Source of the DNA: Rostratula benghalensis
Lineage: Eukaryota; Chordata; Aves; Charadriiformes; Rostratulidae
Assembly (NCBI GenBank): GCA_013399305.1
Contig: VXAI01000067.1
Location: 62,001-126,000, forward strand
Direction of reading: 5' to 3'
DNA: 64,000 nt
Within the stretch, counting starts at the first letter, position 1. Each line of letters opens with the position of its first letter. The position numbers and the translations under genes are program-made. Below, one piece after another: positions 41,701 through 50,019 of the stretch. A model generated the notes under the pieces. The model made no database searches, had not been told where the DNA came from, and saw only the letters and a list, made by a program, of their open reading frames with translations.

Positions 41701-42924
41701 GGCACCCAGACACCTGTGGCTAATTGCTGCAGTGGCACTAGGGAAAGCTTTCTGGAAAGAAACAGATGAGCATAGCTACACATCACGAGGGGGAAAAAAG
41801 GTCACCTGAGGATGCATTTACATCCTGCATTGTTCCTTCCCAGCAAAGCATAGCTGGCTGGGCTTGGCTTTGCATATGGGGTTCCTGACAGGCTCTGTGC
41901 TTTCCACCTCCATCACTTGTTAATGTCAGGGCTTGTTCAAGTGCAGTAAATTAATACGCGAAAGAACAACAAATACAAGCTGTCTCATCGATGAAATAAA
42001 AGCTGCTCCATCAAATCAGCCATCACTCTGATAATCTAAACTATCTAAAATTATTTAGAAGGCTGCTGAGGAGTGCAGATGCTGAAAATGGTTAAAATAT
42101 AAGTTTTGTTTGATTCAGTGTGATAAAATATGTTGTCTGTGGGGTTTGGTGAGAGTAAGCATGTGTTTATATGCATGAAATGGAGAACAAATAGGCAGAA
42201 GACCTAATGAGAGGCGAAAATAATTGAACAAACTACAGCAAGGGAAATGTTACATGGCTGCTCCGTTCTTTGCCTGGATGCTCAAGCAAAGCAGAACTTT
42301 AAAAAAAATACCAATAAATCCAAAAGTGCTGAATAAAGCAATATTATTCCTCAGGCAATATTTTCTAAGCTTGTTTTTCACCATAGATAATTCTCTATGT
42401 AATTGGTGACACAGTCTAATTCTGCCACTGTAGCAATGACAGAAATATATGCAGAGTGCATGATTTAAATCCAGCTGAATTTTAAGATATCAGATTTTGT
42501 CACTTGGCTGATGGAAAGCGTCTTTTCCAGTTAATCTCTGTCCTTTCCTGCATGGACTTTCTTTCCTTTTAATCTGGCTAGCACATGTCACTTGCTGTCA
42601 GAGGTGCTTGGTTGATCAGTTTGCAGAAGTTGAAGCAAACTTTTACAGCCCGGCTGCAATTTATTGCTTTACCCTGTTAAATGTCGTTCATCCTTCTTCT
42701 CTGTGATTCATTTTATTGTCTCTTTTGTCTTTAAGGCTGCTGAGGAAAAAAACAAAGATCTTGAAGAGAAAGTCAGAACTCTAAAGACAGAAGTTGAAGA
42801 GAGCAAACATAGGCAGACCAACCTTAAAACTGAATTAAAGAATTTTTTAGATGTACTAGATGGGAAGATAGATGAATTACACGATTTCCGACAAGGACTG
42901 TCTAAACTTGGGGTTGACAACTAG
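8574..42924 (+). CDS. HOMER2: HOMER2, Homer scaffold protein 2 (coding exons 2-9, joined)
   Basis: Homer2 is a cytosolic and postsynaptic adaptor. Its EVH1 domain binds PPxxF-type ligands in group I mGluRs, IP3 and ryanodine receptors, TRPC channels and Shank, and its C-terminal coiled coil forms tetramers. The coding exons are 8574-8730, 26203-26334, 33139-33231, 34351-34490, 35885-36041, 38388-38498, 41288-41368 and 42736-42924. With five coding bases expected from exon 1 upstream of the window they encode 354 residues. EVH1 covers about residues 1-110 and keeps the ligand-contact residues known from Homer1: F14, W24, Q76, G89 and F90. A low-complexity Ser/Thr linker (about 130-165) is followed by a long coiled coil (about 165-350) that ends in SKLGVDN. 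Family members differ mainly in the coiled coil. [12 protein letters not shown], the [16 protein letters not shown] linker and the SKLGxDN terminus mark Homer2 rather than Homer1 or Homer3. No frameshift or premature stop is seen. Confidence 0.96.
17013..17078 (-). mobile_element. CR1 3'-end fragment
   Basis: The block GGTTGGAAGGGACTTCTGG followed by AGATCATCTGGTCCAAAC is the reverse complement of the conserved CR1 3' end. The element is therefore minus-oriented and only its last 60-70 bases remain. It lies in HOMER2 intron 2. Confidence 0.85.
17101..17151. repeat. Local imperfect tandem duplication (period about 26)
   Basis: A segment of about 24 bases, AACTGAG followed by an A run and TTTTGAGTAA, occurs twice in a row with one small difference, just beside the CR1 fragment. 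It was probably made by replication slippage. Confidence 0.8.
19517..20675 (-). mobile_element. CR1 retrotransposon, 5'-truncated, with internal RT deletion
   Basis: This element is on the minus strand in HOMER2 intron 2. Reading from its 5' end (20.67 kb), translated pieces show YKKG...NYRPVSLTS (start of the reverse transcriptase), then [23 protein letters not shown] and finally [11 protein letters not shown] and LPREVVESP of the ORF2 C-terminus. It ends at 19517 with the CR1 tail beside a TCACAGAA-like terminus. Frames switch at about 20.47 kb, where the segment expected to carry the first catalytic Asp of the RT (the AFDxV region) is missing. The YADD/FADD box reads FSDD. The copy is dead: frameshifted, truncated at the 5' end and internally deleted. 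Confidence 0.92.
21355..21373. repeat. (GT)n microsatellite
   Basis: Nine and a half GT units with one C interruption, in HOMER2 intron 2. Confidence 0.85.
24793..24818. repeat. 11-base tandem duplication
   Basis: GAACAATTGCA occurs twice in immediate succession in HOMER2 intron 2. It is a small slippage product. Confidence 0.8.
25644..25678. repeat. G/T-rich tract followed by poly-T
   Basis: GGGGTTTTTTTGGGGG, then TTGTTGG and a T run, near the 3' end of HOMER2 intron 2. It is low complexity. Confidence 0.75.
26203..26334 (+). CDS. HOMER2: HOMER2 exon 3: C-terminal half of EVH1
   Basis: The exon has 132 bases and 44 codons, residues 55-98, running from [11 protein letters not shown] to SSEQQLTK-like residues (here [10 protein letters not shown]). 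The acceptor is CTGAACAG at 26195-26202 and the donor is GTAGGAGA at 26335. The [16 protein letters not shown] segment holds Q76, G89 and F90 of the ligand groove. This 44-codon exon is the most conserved part of the family, and phase 0 at both ends fits the neighbouring exons. Confidence 0.97.
28773..28796. repeat. (AAAT)/(GAAT)n simple repeat
   Basis: AAATGAATGAATAAATAAAT is a short tetranucleotide repeat in HOMER2 intron 3. Confidence 0.8.
30246..30284. repeat. G/T-rich tract followed by poly-T
   Basis: A G run, seven Ts, GGG, TT, GG and then a run of about 18 Ts, in HOMER2 intron 3. It resembles the tracts at 25.64 kb and 43.07 kb. No retrotransposon body is recognised beside it. Confidence 0.75.
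33139..33231 (+). CDS. HOMER2: HOMER2 exon 4: end of EVH1 and first linker
   Basis: The exon has 93 bases and 31 codons, residues 99-129, from [17 protein letters not shown] to ETSSNHSQ. The start encodes the C-terminal EVH1 helix. The acceptor is TTTTCCAG at 33131-33138. The donor is CAG|GTTTGT at 33232, which departs from consensus at positions +3 to +5. Reading through the donor would add 14 codons before TAA at 33274-33276. Confidence 0.96.
33232..34350 (+). other. HOMER2: HOMER2 intron 4 (1.1 kb)
   Basis: This is a phase-0 GT-AG intron. The donor is the weak GTTTGT and the acceptor is TGTGCTGCAG at 34341-34350. The open frames inside it (for example one of 148 codons on plus near 33.84-34.28 kb) have no recognisable family features. 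No repeat is seen. Confidence 0.88.
34351..34490 (+). CDS. HOMER2: HOMER2 exon 5: Ser/Thr-rich linker
   Basis: The exon has 140 bases, encoding residues 130-175 and two bases of codon 176. It starts [21 protein letters not shown] and ends in [12 protein letters not shown], the beginning of the coiled coil. The acceptor is CTGCAG at 34345-34350. The donor is AAAG|GTGAAG, with A rather than G at +5. Reading through gives AGG TGA, so translation would stop one codon into the intron. In Homer1 the short Homer1a form ends just after the equivalent exon. Confidence 0.96.
34491..35884 (+). other. HOMER2: HOMER2 intron 5 (1.4 kb)
   Basis: This GT-AG intron interrupts a Ser codon after its second base (phase 2). 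An ATTAAA hexamer at 34783-34788 is the only poly(A)-like signal I saw in its first 300 bases. A GC-richer patch with several CpGs lies at about 35.64-35.72 kb. The acceptor is CTCTTTCAG at 35876-35884. Confidence 0.88.
35885..36041 (+). CDS. HOMER2: HOMER2 exon 6: coiled coil, first segment
   Basis: The exon has 157 bases. Its first base completes Ser176; the rest encodes residues 177-228, [19 protein letters not shown] to ENDQLRTK. Heptad-like spacing of Leu, with Glu, Lys and Gln, fits a coiled coil. The acceptor is TTTCAG at 35879-35884 and the donor is GTAGGAGA at 36042. The sequence is clearly richer in G and C than the flanking introns, as expected for an exon. Confidence 0.96.
36042..38387 (+). 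other. HOMER2: HOMER2 intron 6 (2.3 kb)
   Basis: This is a phase-0 GT-AG intron. It contains a T-rich then G-rich tract at about 36.98-37.02 kb and a GGGGTTTTTTT motif at 37371-37381. No repeat family or gene is recognised. The acceptor is CAATCTTTAG at 38378-38387. Confidence 0.88.
38388..38498 (+). CDS. HOMER2: HOMER2 exon 7: coiled coil, middle segment
   Basis: The exon has 111 bases and 37 codons, residues 229-265, from [18 protein letters not shown] to [10 protein letters not shown]. The composition is almost purely Glu, Lys, Leu, Gln and Asn in a heptad pattern. The acceptor ends in TAG and the donor is CTG|GTAAGT, the best donor match in the gene. Confidence 0.96.
38499..41287 (+). 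other. HOMER2: HOMER2 intron 7 (2.8 kb)
   Basis: This is a phase-0 GT-AG intron. It contains a local tandem duplication with a 31-base period at 39641-39697 and an AT-rich stretch with TA and CA dinucleotides at about 39.78-39.90 kb. The acceptor is a long pyrimidine tract (T-run near 41.26 kb) ending in an unusual AAAG at 41284-41287. Confidence 0.88.
39641..39697. repeat. Tandem duplication, 31-base period
   Basis: A 26-base segment (TAG[T/C]GTGAAGCCTACTGTG and the following bases) occurs at 39641-39666 and again at 39672-39697 with a single T/C difference. It is a recent local duplication in HOMER2 intron 7. Confidence 0.9.
41288..41368 (+). CDS. HOMER2: HOMER2 exon 8: coiled coil, third segment
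   Basis: The exon has 81 bases and 27 codons, residues 266-292, from [20 protein letters not shown] to QQLQ. The [11 protein letters not shown] block is a Homer2 signature. The acceptor is TTTTCAAAG (an AAG acceptor) and the donor is CAG|GTACAG at 41369. Confidence 0.96.
41369..42735 (+). other. HOMER2: HOMER2 intron 8 (1.4 kb)
   Basis: This is a phase-0 GT-AG intron without recognised repeats or genes. The acceptor is TTTTGTCTTTAAG at 42723-42735, the second AAG-type acceptor in this gene. Confidence 0.88.
42736..42924 (+). CDS. HOMER2: HOMER2 exon 9 (terminal coding exon): C-terminal coiled coil and stop
   Basis: The exon has 189 bases including TAG at 42922-42924. It encodes residues 293-354, from [19 protein letters not shown] to [12 protein letters not shown]. 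The conserved tetramerisation end [15 protein letters not shown] is intact. A second in-frame AG, 33 bases into the exon (42767-42768), could act as an alternative acceptor and would remove exactly 11 residues. Confidence 0.96.
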   Translation, partial: AAEEKNKDLEEKVRTLKTEVEESKHRQTNLKTELKNFLDVLDGKIDELHDFRQGLSKLGVDN

Positions 42925-43071
42925 ATGGCAATAGATTATTATTATTTTTTTGTAATCTAGGGTCTGGATGTTTGATGTTTTGTTGGTCCCAAACATGTGT
43001 TTTACAAAATATAACTAGAATGTTCCACTTGTTTGCATTGGTTTTGTACATAGAGGCTGAAAATTTGCTGT

Positions 43072-43126
43072 GGGGTTTTTTTGGTTTTGGGTTTGGTTTT
43101 GGGTTTTTTTTTTTTTTTTTTTTTGG
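43072..43126 (+). repeat. T/G-rich low-complexity tract in the HOMER2 3'UTR
   Basis: Short G runs (4, 2, 3, 2 and 3 bases) are separated by T runs of 3-7, then a 21-base T run at 43104-43124 follows. In the RNA this would be G/U-rich. The spacing would allow a two-tier G-quadruplex, but that is inference. Confidence 0.85.
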
Positions 43127-44787
43127 TTTATTTTCCAAACCAATCGTGCTGCTCACTGAATTTTGTTGAGATTAGAAACTTTCTATATTGCTGCTCTGGC
43201 TTTGTGGGATTGGGAACAGGTAGAGGGTTCTGTCTCAGGAATCTGGAACTAGATCTACCTTAAAATGAATATGCAGTTAGTTGTTGCAGGGAAATTTATA
43301 TCTTTCTTAAGGGCTGTTGCAACCATAGAAACAGAAAACAAGTCTTTTTCTTGTCTGGACTATCAGCACTCCTAGCAACATCCACTATTATTCCTTGGTG
43401 GAGCAGGGAGAAGATTAGTTGGAGCTCCTGCAGTTTGTAAAATGTTCCTGTGATGAGCTGCAGTCAAGTGAATCACTTCACACAGATACCGTGTCTTTAG
43501 GGACCATGTCAATCATGCCTGATTCATTGAAAAAAATCCAGTGGATTTCAGATAACCCGTGATACCAGTTGCATGTGCTTGCCTGGACCCGTACAGCGCA
43601 AAGTCAATGATGCAGGAATGAATTTCAGCTCTTTAAGTCATGCATCTTACCCAGTAGGTGAGGGCAGCTTCTCTTGCTTAGCAAGATCGCCTCTCTTTGA
43701 CTTTCAGTTTTGACCCTACGGAGTTCTGTCATAATGTGCATCTCTGAAAAATGCCCACCTGAGTCCCAGGACCAAATATTTATTTTAAAACATGCTATGT
43801 TGCTGGATTGTACACAGGGCACATGCACCTCTGTGCAATTTAGTCGCTGTTGGTTAACTTTGGCAGCAGTGAAGAAGGAAGCGTTGATCTGAAGAGCAGT
43901 ATAAGGTTAGCAGAAAATGGGGTTGCTCAGAAGCAAGATTCTGCCCAGGAGACTGCCAGGGTCATGACCACATGAAATTAAAATCCTTTCCTATGATTTC
44001 TGCATTCTCACCTCATGTATCTTTGACAGTAGGTGGGAGTTAGTCACCAAGTTAGACTGTCCAAAAAAACCCCCAGCTTGAAAGGCAGAAATGCTGTTGT
44101 ATTCTCAAACTGATTATTCAGCAGCTCTAAATATGTTTTGAGAAATGTAAGGTCATACGATGGGCTCCAACGAGAAGGAAGTTGACTTAATCACAGACAG
44201 GGATGGAAAAAGGGCCAGAGAGGAGAATTCAGCCCAACTTTTGCTCTTGCCCCCAGCACTGCCTTCAGCTCCTTTCTCTTTTCCTCCCTAACCTGGTTTG
44301 AGAGTCTGTTTACACAGGATCTGAATTAATTCAGGAAAGAACTTCTGTTTATGTTATTATGTTACTTGCTTAATTGAGGTGAAAGCTTGGTTAAGCACCA
44401 TGTTAGTGCATTCCAGCAGTGACTGACAAAAAATGGCTGTGGGGTTTTTCTTTTTATTTAGGGACTTTTTTATTTTCTCTGCACATCTCAGTTATAAAAG
44501 CAACCTTTAAAAGAAAGGTGGGTTATAGATGACACATGCATTTAATACTTTTTGCACATGGATATATAACCCCCATGCTGGAAATTGGTTCTGTCTGCAA
44601 CTGTTCCTGCATTTTCATTTCATCTGTGGCTGTTGTGTTACTTTCATTGCCTGTTTTTCAGTCTGGACTTTGTGTATCTTTGCTTTTACTCCTTTTAAAC
44701 AACGGATGTGAAGCTGGGACCTTTCCTAACCATTATGACCATTTAAGTCTCTTTCAAAAAAATTGCTGTAGGCTGTTGATATTTAAA

Positions 44788-44799
44788 AATAAAAATAAA
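44788..44799 (+). promoter_or_regulatory. HOMER2: Candidate poly(A) signal (tandem AATAAA)
   Basis: Two AATAAA hexamers lie at 44788-44793 and 44794-44799, followed within 30 bases by a G/T-containing stretch. This is the most plausible proximal 3' end signal for HOMER2. Its use is inferred. Confidence 0.45.
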
Positions 44800-47700
44800 A
44801 ATCAGGTACATAGCACGTAGGCGTGTGAAAATTAGACTTTGCCAGCGTGGAAGATTCAACGGTTGCATAATATGGGATTAGATCAGACTTCTCAAAATTG
44901 AAAATGACGTCAGAAACTGTATGTGGTTGTGCACAAGTAATCTCCATTTTAGTCTTTTTGTTTGATAGCAAGTTGGATAGACTCCATCATTGAACAGGCA
45001 GCTCATCCTGCTTCTCCTCACCTGCCATGCTGCTTTAGAGTTCCCGAACTGCCAACAGTCCCTACAACAGCTGGGAACCAGAAAACGACACAGCTCAGAT
45101 CTGTGAGCAATACAGGTAGTCAGGGTCCTCCTCGCCACAATGCTTTATTCCTTTGGCACTGAGGACTCTGCTCCATCTTCTGCTTCCTTTTTGCTTTCGA
45201 GCAGTATTAGGTCTTCCTTCTCTTTTTAATATAAAATATTATGTTTAACATGTTTCTGGGTAGAGGGATGCAAAAGACTCTGTGAACAAATTATTTTATT
45301 GAGGCTATTCCAGATCTGGTTTCCCCCTTTACTCCAGTGTGTCGCAGATCCAGTTCATTAGGAATCTATTAAAGCCACTCTTGAACTGCAGGAAGCGTTT
45401 CTATTGGATTGCTTTGATTTAACAGATGGAGTTTAATGCTGGGACATTAAGCCAATGCACAGCTTTGATACAGGTGGCTATTTCTGGGTGCTTTGTGCCC
45501 ACCAGAGGAATGATGCGTGTGTCCTCAGAGGAATCCCTGCTCTGGCTCTTCTGCTCTTCTAGTCATATTCCAAGTATATCTTTTTCTTATCTGCTACAGC
45601 TCTGATGTTGAGTTGTAGGGATGCCTGTGCACAGCTATACACCATGGGAAACTCCATCCTTTAAGTATCCAAGGTCTTGCTATAATTACCACCTTCCTCT
45701 CTTTTTCTTTCCCAAGAGCAGAGATGAGAGCTTCTATGTCATCACTTAAAAACCTCTCCCACACTCCATCTCTTTTAACCTTGCCCTCTCTGTCACTGTA
45801 TTTTTTTCTCTGCAAAAGCCAAAAGTGCACTAGGAAGAGATGGTACATGCTCTGAGGAGCATGTGGATGCCAGCGCAGCTCCCCTCTCCAGCCTGCCCTT
45901 GTCCCTGTGCCCAGGGCTGGAGCCCTCTGTGCCCACTGAGTGGGAACCGTTGATGTCACACACTGATCGTTCCCTGATGTTCTGTGGGGGCCCAGCAATA
46001 ACAGATATGCCACACTGTGAGCCCCACACTGCTCCTCAGGGACTTGTCCCAGTGTCCAAACGCTGCCTCCTTCCTGGCAGGAGCACTGGGGCAAGCCAGA
46101 CTTCACCCACCAAAATGCCCACACACTCTTGTGGATGCATTTATTCCTCCATTTGGGCACATTGGGCATTCAGCCCATGCCAGGAGCTTTGCTCAGCTGG
46201 TGGCTGTCTGCTTATGGATGGCCCCAAATGCTACCCTGGCCAGGAAGTGCACATCCCTGTCCAAGAGAGAGTCTGCAGAGCATGCTTATTCAGTTATTAA
46301 AATAGTGCTGTGCACAGCCTGATTTCCCCAGGCCATCAGCAATGAAGTAGGTCATTGCTCCATCTCCATCAAACCTGAGTGGAAGTGTCTTTATACAAGG
46401 TTGCGTTTCACCTTGGGCAGTCATGGGTCCCCTTTCTGGGCACAGGTTTCTCCCTCTATGTGGTTGATGGCAGGATCTATCCTACCTCAGTTACATGGTC
46501 TTTTGTTAATAAAGGTCTTGTGCTTGGCACTTCCCGTGCTGATGGCTGCTAGCCACACCACCATGGGTCCCACCATGCTGCCGATCCACCCCAGTGGCAT
46601 TGACAAGCTGGTGGCTCTGAGAGCAAACAATCTGAGCTGGCCTCTTGTGGCACCAGGTTAGAGAGTGTCTTACTGACTTTCGTACTGAGCTTTCCATTGA
46701 GAAGCTCCTTTGAGCTGGTGTTAGAGCTGCTGAATAATAGGGGGAAAGGGGGCCTGGTGGCCAAAATGAGAATTAGACAGGTCCACTCTGTATTGGCACA
46801 AAACCTGAAAATATACAGTGACAGAAATATATGGAGACCTTTTTTTTTTTTTTCAAGGGGGAAGACTCTTTCATTAGATATATTATTTCACATTTTGGAA
46901 AAGGACCTTAGCCTCATCTTGGAATAAATTATTTGAAAATGGAAAACAGAAACATTGTTTCACACCCCAAAATAAAACAGGTTAAACTTCTGCTTTTTTT
47001 GTCTATTTGGCTGAACATTCCTTTGCTGATTTTTTTACTCAAATTCACAAGTGGTTTTGTTTGGCCTAAAAGTGCATTTTCAGCTAAATTAGTACTTTCG
47101 CGTTCTGTCTGTCTATTTGGTGTCTCCTTTACTAGATGAGTTCACTGAAGAAAACTATTTTCTGTAAGAAATTCAGTGCCACCTCTCACTTTCGATATCC
47201 TAGTGTTCAAACGATATGCTTTCTAAAAGCAGTTTTATGCTGGGTGCGTTGATGAGTCTAAATATTATTTAGACGACAATGCCTTTTTCTTTCTAGACAA
47301 ACACCCAATTTTATTTTTTGTGAGCAATTTAGGGTGGACATTTTGTTAAAGCTGCTCAATGATTTAAGGTGAGGGGAAGGATTTATGCTGTTCCTCCTGC
47401 TGTCCCTCCCGCTGCCATCGCTCTCAAAGCGCGTGAGGAAAAGCATCTGTGGTGTTGCAGGGAGTGCTCACCATGCGCTTGTCCCACCTTCGCTCAGTGG
47501 TCCCTGTCCCCCTCTCAGCAAGGCACGAATTATCTGCAGGCTTCTGCATTCTTCTGTTGCACTGGTGGGTTTTTTTCCCCCAGGCCTTCATTTTCTCCCT
47601 TGTTAAGTTTCTTGCTGCCTTTGGCTGCTTCATAAATGTGTGAAGGAAAATCCCTTGTTGCTGCCACCACCTTGTAATGGTGGGAGCTTCTTGGCTCTGA

Positions 47701-48762
47701 GACGGTGCTCTTCGTCAGGCTCTTCTGAGTAGTTATCTCTGCAAAACCCGTCAAAGCACCCGTGGCTGTCTTCCTGAGCCTGTGGATTAGTGAAGAAAAA
47801 ACTGCTCTCAGGGTGAGAAGCCCCCGCTCAGCTCAGTGTGTGGCTGATGCCGAATCCAAAGGGAAGGGGTGGAATCGGGAACCGCCAGCAACTGATTTGG
47901 ATGATCATTTCAGCAGAAGCTTCAGTGAAAGATGTTCTCTGCCCACAACTTGTGGATGTGCCAAAGGTCTAGGATGGCCATGCTGATCCATCAGCTCATC
48001 CACCTTTGTCTGGGCAGTTCTGGGCCTGTCAAGCCTGTAAATATCCAGAAGTCCTCAGCATATCACTGATGTGGCAATGTGAGGGATGGCCGGTGAATGT
48101 CCACTTGCACACAGCCGAGCAGCACTGGTTTATGGTCAGACACTTTCAGTCAAAAATAGGAAAAGCCATTGCCATCATTCATGGGCTCAGAAGTACAACA
48201 GACCTCGCAGAAGGGCAGGTTCAGCTTTCGGGGGGCTGCAAGGCAGCGAGGACTCCCCAGCTGAGCTGCTGGCCTCTCGCAGTGGGCACTGGTTAACAAC
48301 AGTAATGCACAGAGATACTCCAAGGGAATTTTTCTTGCCGTGGATCGTGCTCAACAAGCACCTGTATGTCAAGCAAAGCAATACGTAGCCACAAGCCGTT
48401 TAATCCAGCCAGACCTCCCAGCAGAGAGCCCCAGGTACATGACACGGCCTGGCCAGGGATGCCACCGCACCTGGAGTCCTGTGGCCCCGGCAGCACAGCA
48501 GGGCTTTAGGCTTTGTAAACTCGGCAGTTTTATAACATTTGCACATCTTAAATACTGTTCTCTGTGGTAAGGGGTAAGGTACCTGCAGTGGAATGCAGTC
48601 AGGAGGGGAATGATAAATGTGACAAAGATGCTTCCCAAATGAGGGCTCTCCTGCAGGCTGCAGGCAGAGCTGGTCCTGGCCAGGAGGGCTTTGCTTGTGT
48701 CCCCGGGGGATGTCAGGTATCAAACAAGTTTGACTTTCTGCTGTGTTTTGTCTTACCTCTTC

Positions 48763-48806
48763 TGCTTTTTTTCTTTTTTTCTTTTTTTTTTTTTTTTCCT
48801 AAGCAG
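48763..48806 (+). promoter_or_regulatory. Strong orphan splice-acceptor-like site
   Basis: More than 40 bases of almost unbroken pyrimidine end in CCTAAGCAG at 48798-48806. It lies about 5.9 kb downstream of the HOMER2 stop and no known exon follows. The frame after it stays open for 31 codons to TAG at 48900-48902. The T-run alone could instead be the reverse of an A-rich retrotransposon tail. Confidence 0.35.
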
Positions 48807-49130
48807 ATAGCCTACAGTCTTTGGATGAAGGTGCCTATACCTCTAAAAAAATTTTATATGCACATTTTAAATAGGTTTTGTTTTTCCTTTGTGGTCATTT
48901 AGTTACCTAATATTACTGGTAGTTATGAGAAAGGCACTAGAGAAAAGTCTGCCTGCTGGTCTATTTTTCTTTGGGTTTGGGTTGATATTTTTTTTAGCAC
49001 TGGTCAGCAATAATTATTTTAGCCATATACTATACTAGCTAAAGAGACTGATAATGTAAGATTTGTGAACTAAGCGTCTAAGTTTGCAGTGTAATGATAA
49101 ACTTGGGTATGTGAAGAGGGAGCTATGCTC

Positions 49131-49136
49131 AATAAA
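49131..49136 (+). promoter_or_regulatory. Candidate distal poly(A) signal AATAAA
   Basis: This AATAAA sits in AT-rich, 3'UTR-like sequence 325 bases after the orphan acceptor. Whether it ends HOMER2 transcripts is unknown. Confidence 0.3.
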
Positions 49137-49835
49137 AGAGTAATTTGCAGCATTTAGATATTTTCATTTAATTGCCTAATAGTGATCATGAACATACTGT
49201 TCTATAAAAGTCATCATGAGTGACAAACAAAGCACATCGTTTTTAACATGAATATACCCCTTGTAGTTGAAAGTTCTGGGAGTGTTTTAGTGTGGTCTGC
49301 TATACCAAAATATTTAGATTATTATGAGATTTTAGTACTAAAGATAAACATACACCCTGTTTTTACTGTTTCAAGTAAAGTTTAGTGAATGGCTGACAAT
49401 TTCTTGATATACAACTGTGGGAAAACACTGCAGTGCTCTAAATGTTTATTTTTATTTGAGTTTATTATATTTAGGATACAGTTTAATGAATACTGAAGTG
49501 TTTACTACAGTTGGATCATTGTAAAAGCATCTCTTACCTCGTCATTTTGTCTGCTGTGAAAAAGTACTTTTCTCCTTTTCTCTCCCTTTTTTTTTTTTTT
49601 TTTCAAATTGACCATGAACAGTCAATGTACATTTAGATTCCTAGTAGCAGTAAATGCTGGGTTTTATATATATAAAAGGAAAACTTGATTTTTTTCTTTA
49701 TGAACTTATTATATAACTTTGTGATTTTTATCTGATTTTATTGTAACATAAAGTTGTTTTATGTAAAAATATATAGTTTAAGTAAATTTTCTTGTCTCAC
49801 TGTCTTCATTGACTTCAGAAAATGAACACCCTTTT

Positions 49836-50019
49836 GAAGGCGGGAAAAGGCCCGTGCCTGTGCTCGCGCTCGGGGCTGTCAGCCGGCGGGCGGGCCCTGA
49901 GTCAGCCCGGGCGGAAGCCGCGCCTGGGGATAAGGAGCCTCCGGGGGGACAGGGGCTGTCCCTGCCCACAGAGCGGCGGGAGGGGAGCCGGTGTTTGCTA
50001 CCGAAGGAGACACGCAGCC
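49836..50019 (+). promoter_or_regulatory. CR1 5'UTR, likely internal promoter
   Basis: This CpG-rich block of about 180 bases with GGCGGG-like motifs directly precedes the ORF1 ATG. CR1 elements carry their promoter in a GC-rich 5'UTR, so that role is inferred here. It is the most CpG-dense sequence I noticed in the window. Confidence 0.6.

Larger units (their letters stand above)
42925..44820 (+). other. HOMER2: HOMER2 3'UTR (proximal estimate)
   Basis: The 3'UTR starts after the TAG. The first good poly(A) signals are the overlapping AATAAA hexamers at 44788-44799, followed by the GT-containing stretch GTAGGCGTGTG at 44817-44827; this gives a 3'UTR of about 1.9 kb. A weaker ATTAAA lies at 43977-43982. 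The UTR contains a T/G-rich low-complexity tract about 150 bases after the stop. The true end cannot be fixed from sequence alone, and a distal end near 49.13 kb or beyond is possible. Confidence 0.55.
44821..49835. other. Region after the proximal HOMER2 poly(A) signal
   Basis: This holds about 5 kb with no gene I recognise. From about 45.6 to 46.8 kb it is richer in G+C and open in several frames on both strands, the longest being a 191-codon minus frame at 45594-46169 with no recognised family. From 48807 to about 49.79 kb the sequence becomes AT-rich and 3'UTR-like. It lies behind a very strong splice acceptor (48763-48806) and contains AATAAA at 49131-49136. It could be a distal HOMER2 terminal exon, an independent non-coding transcript, or neither. 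Confidence 0.5.
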
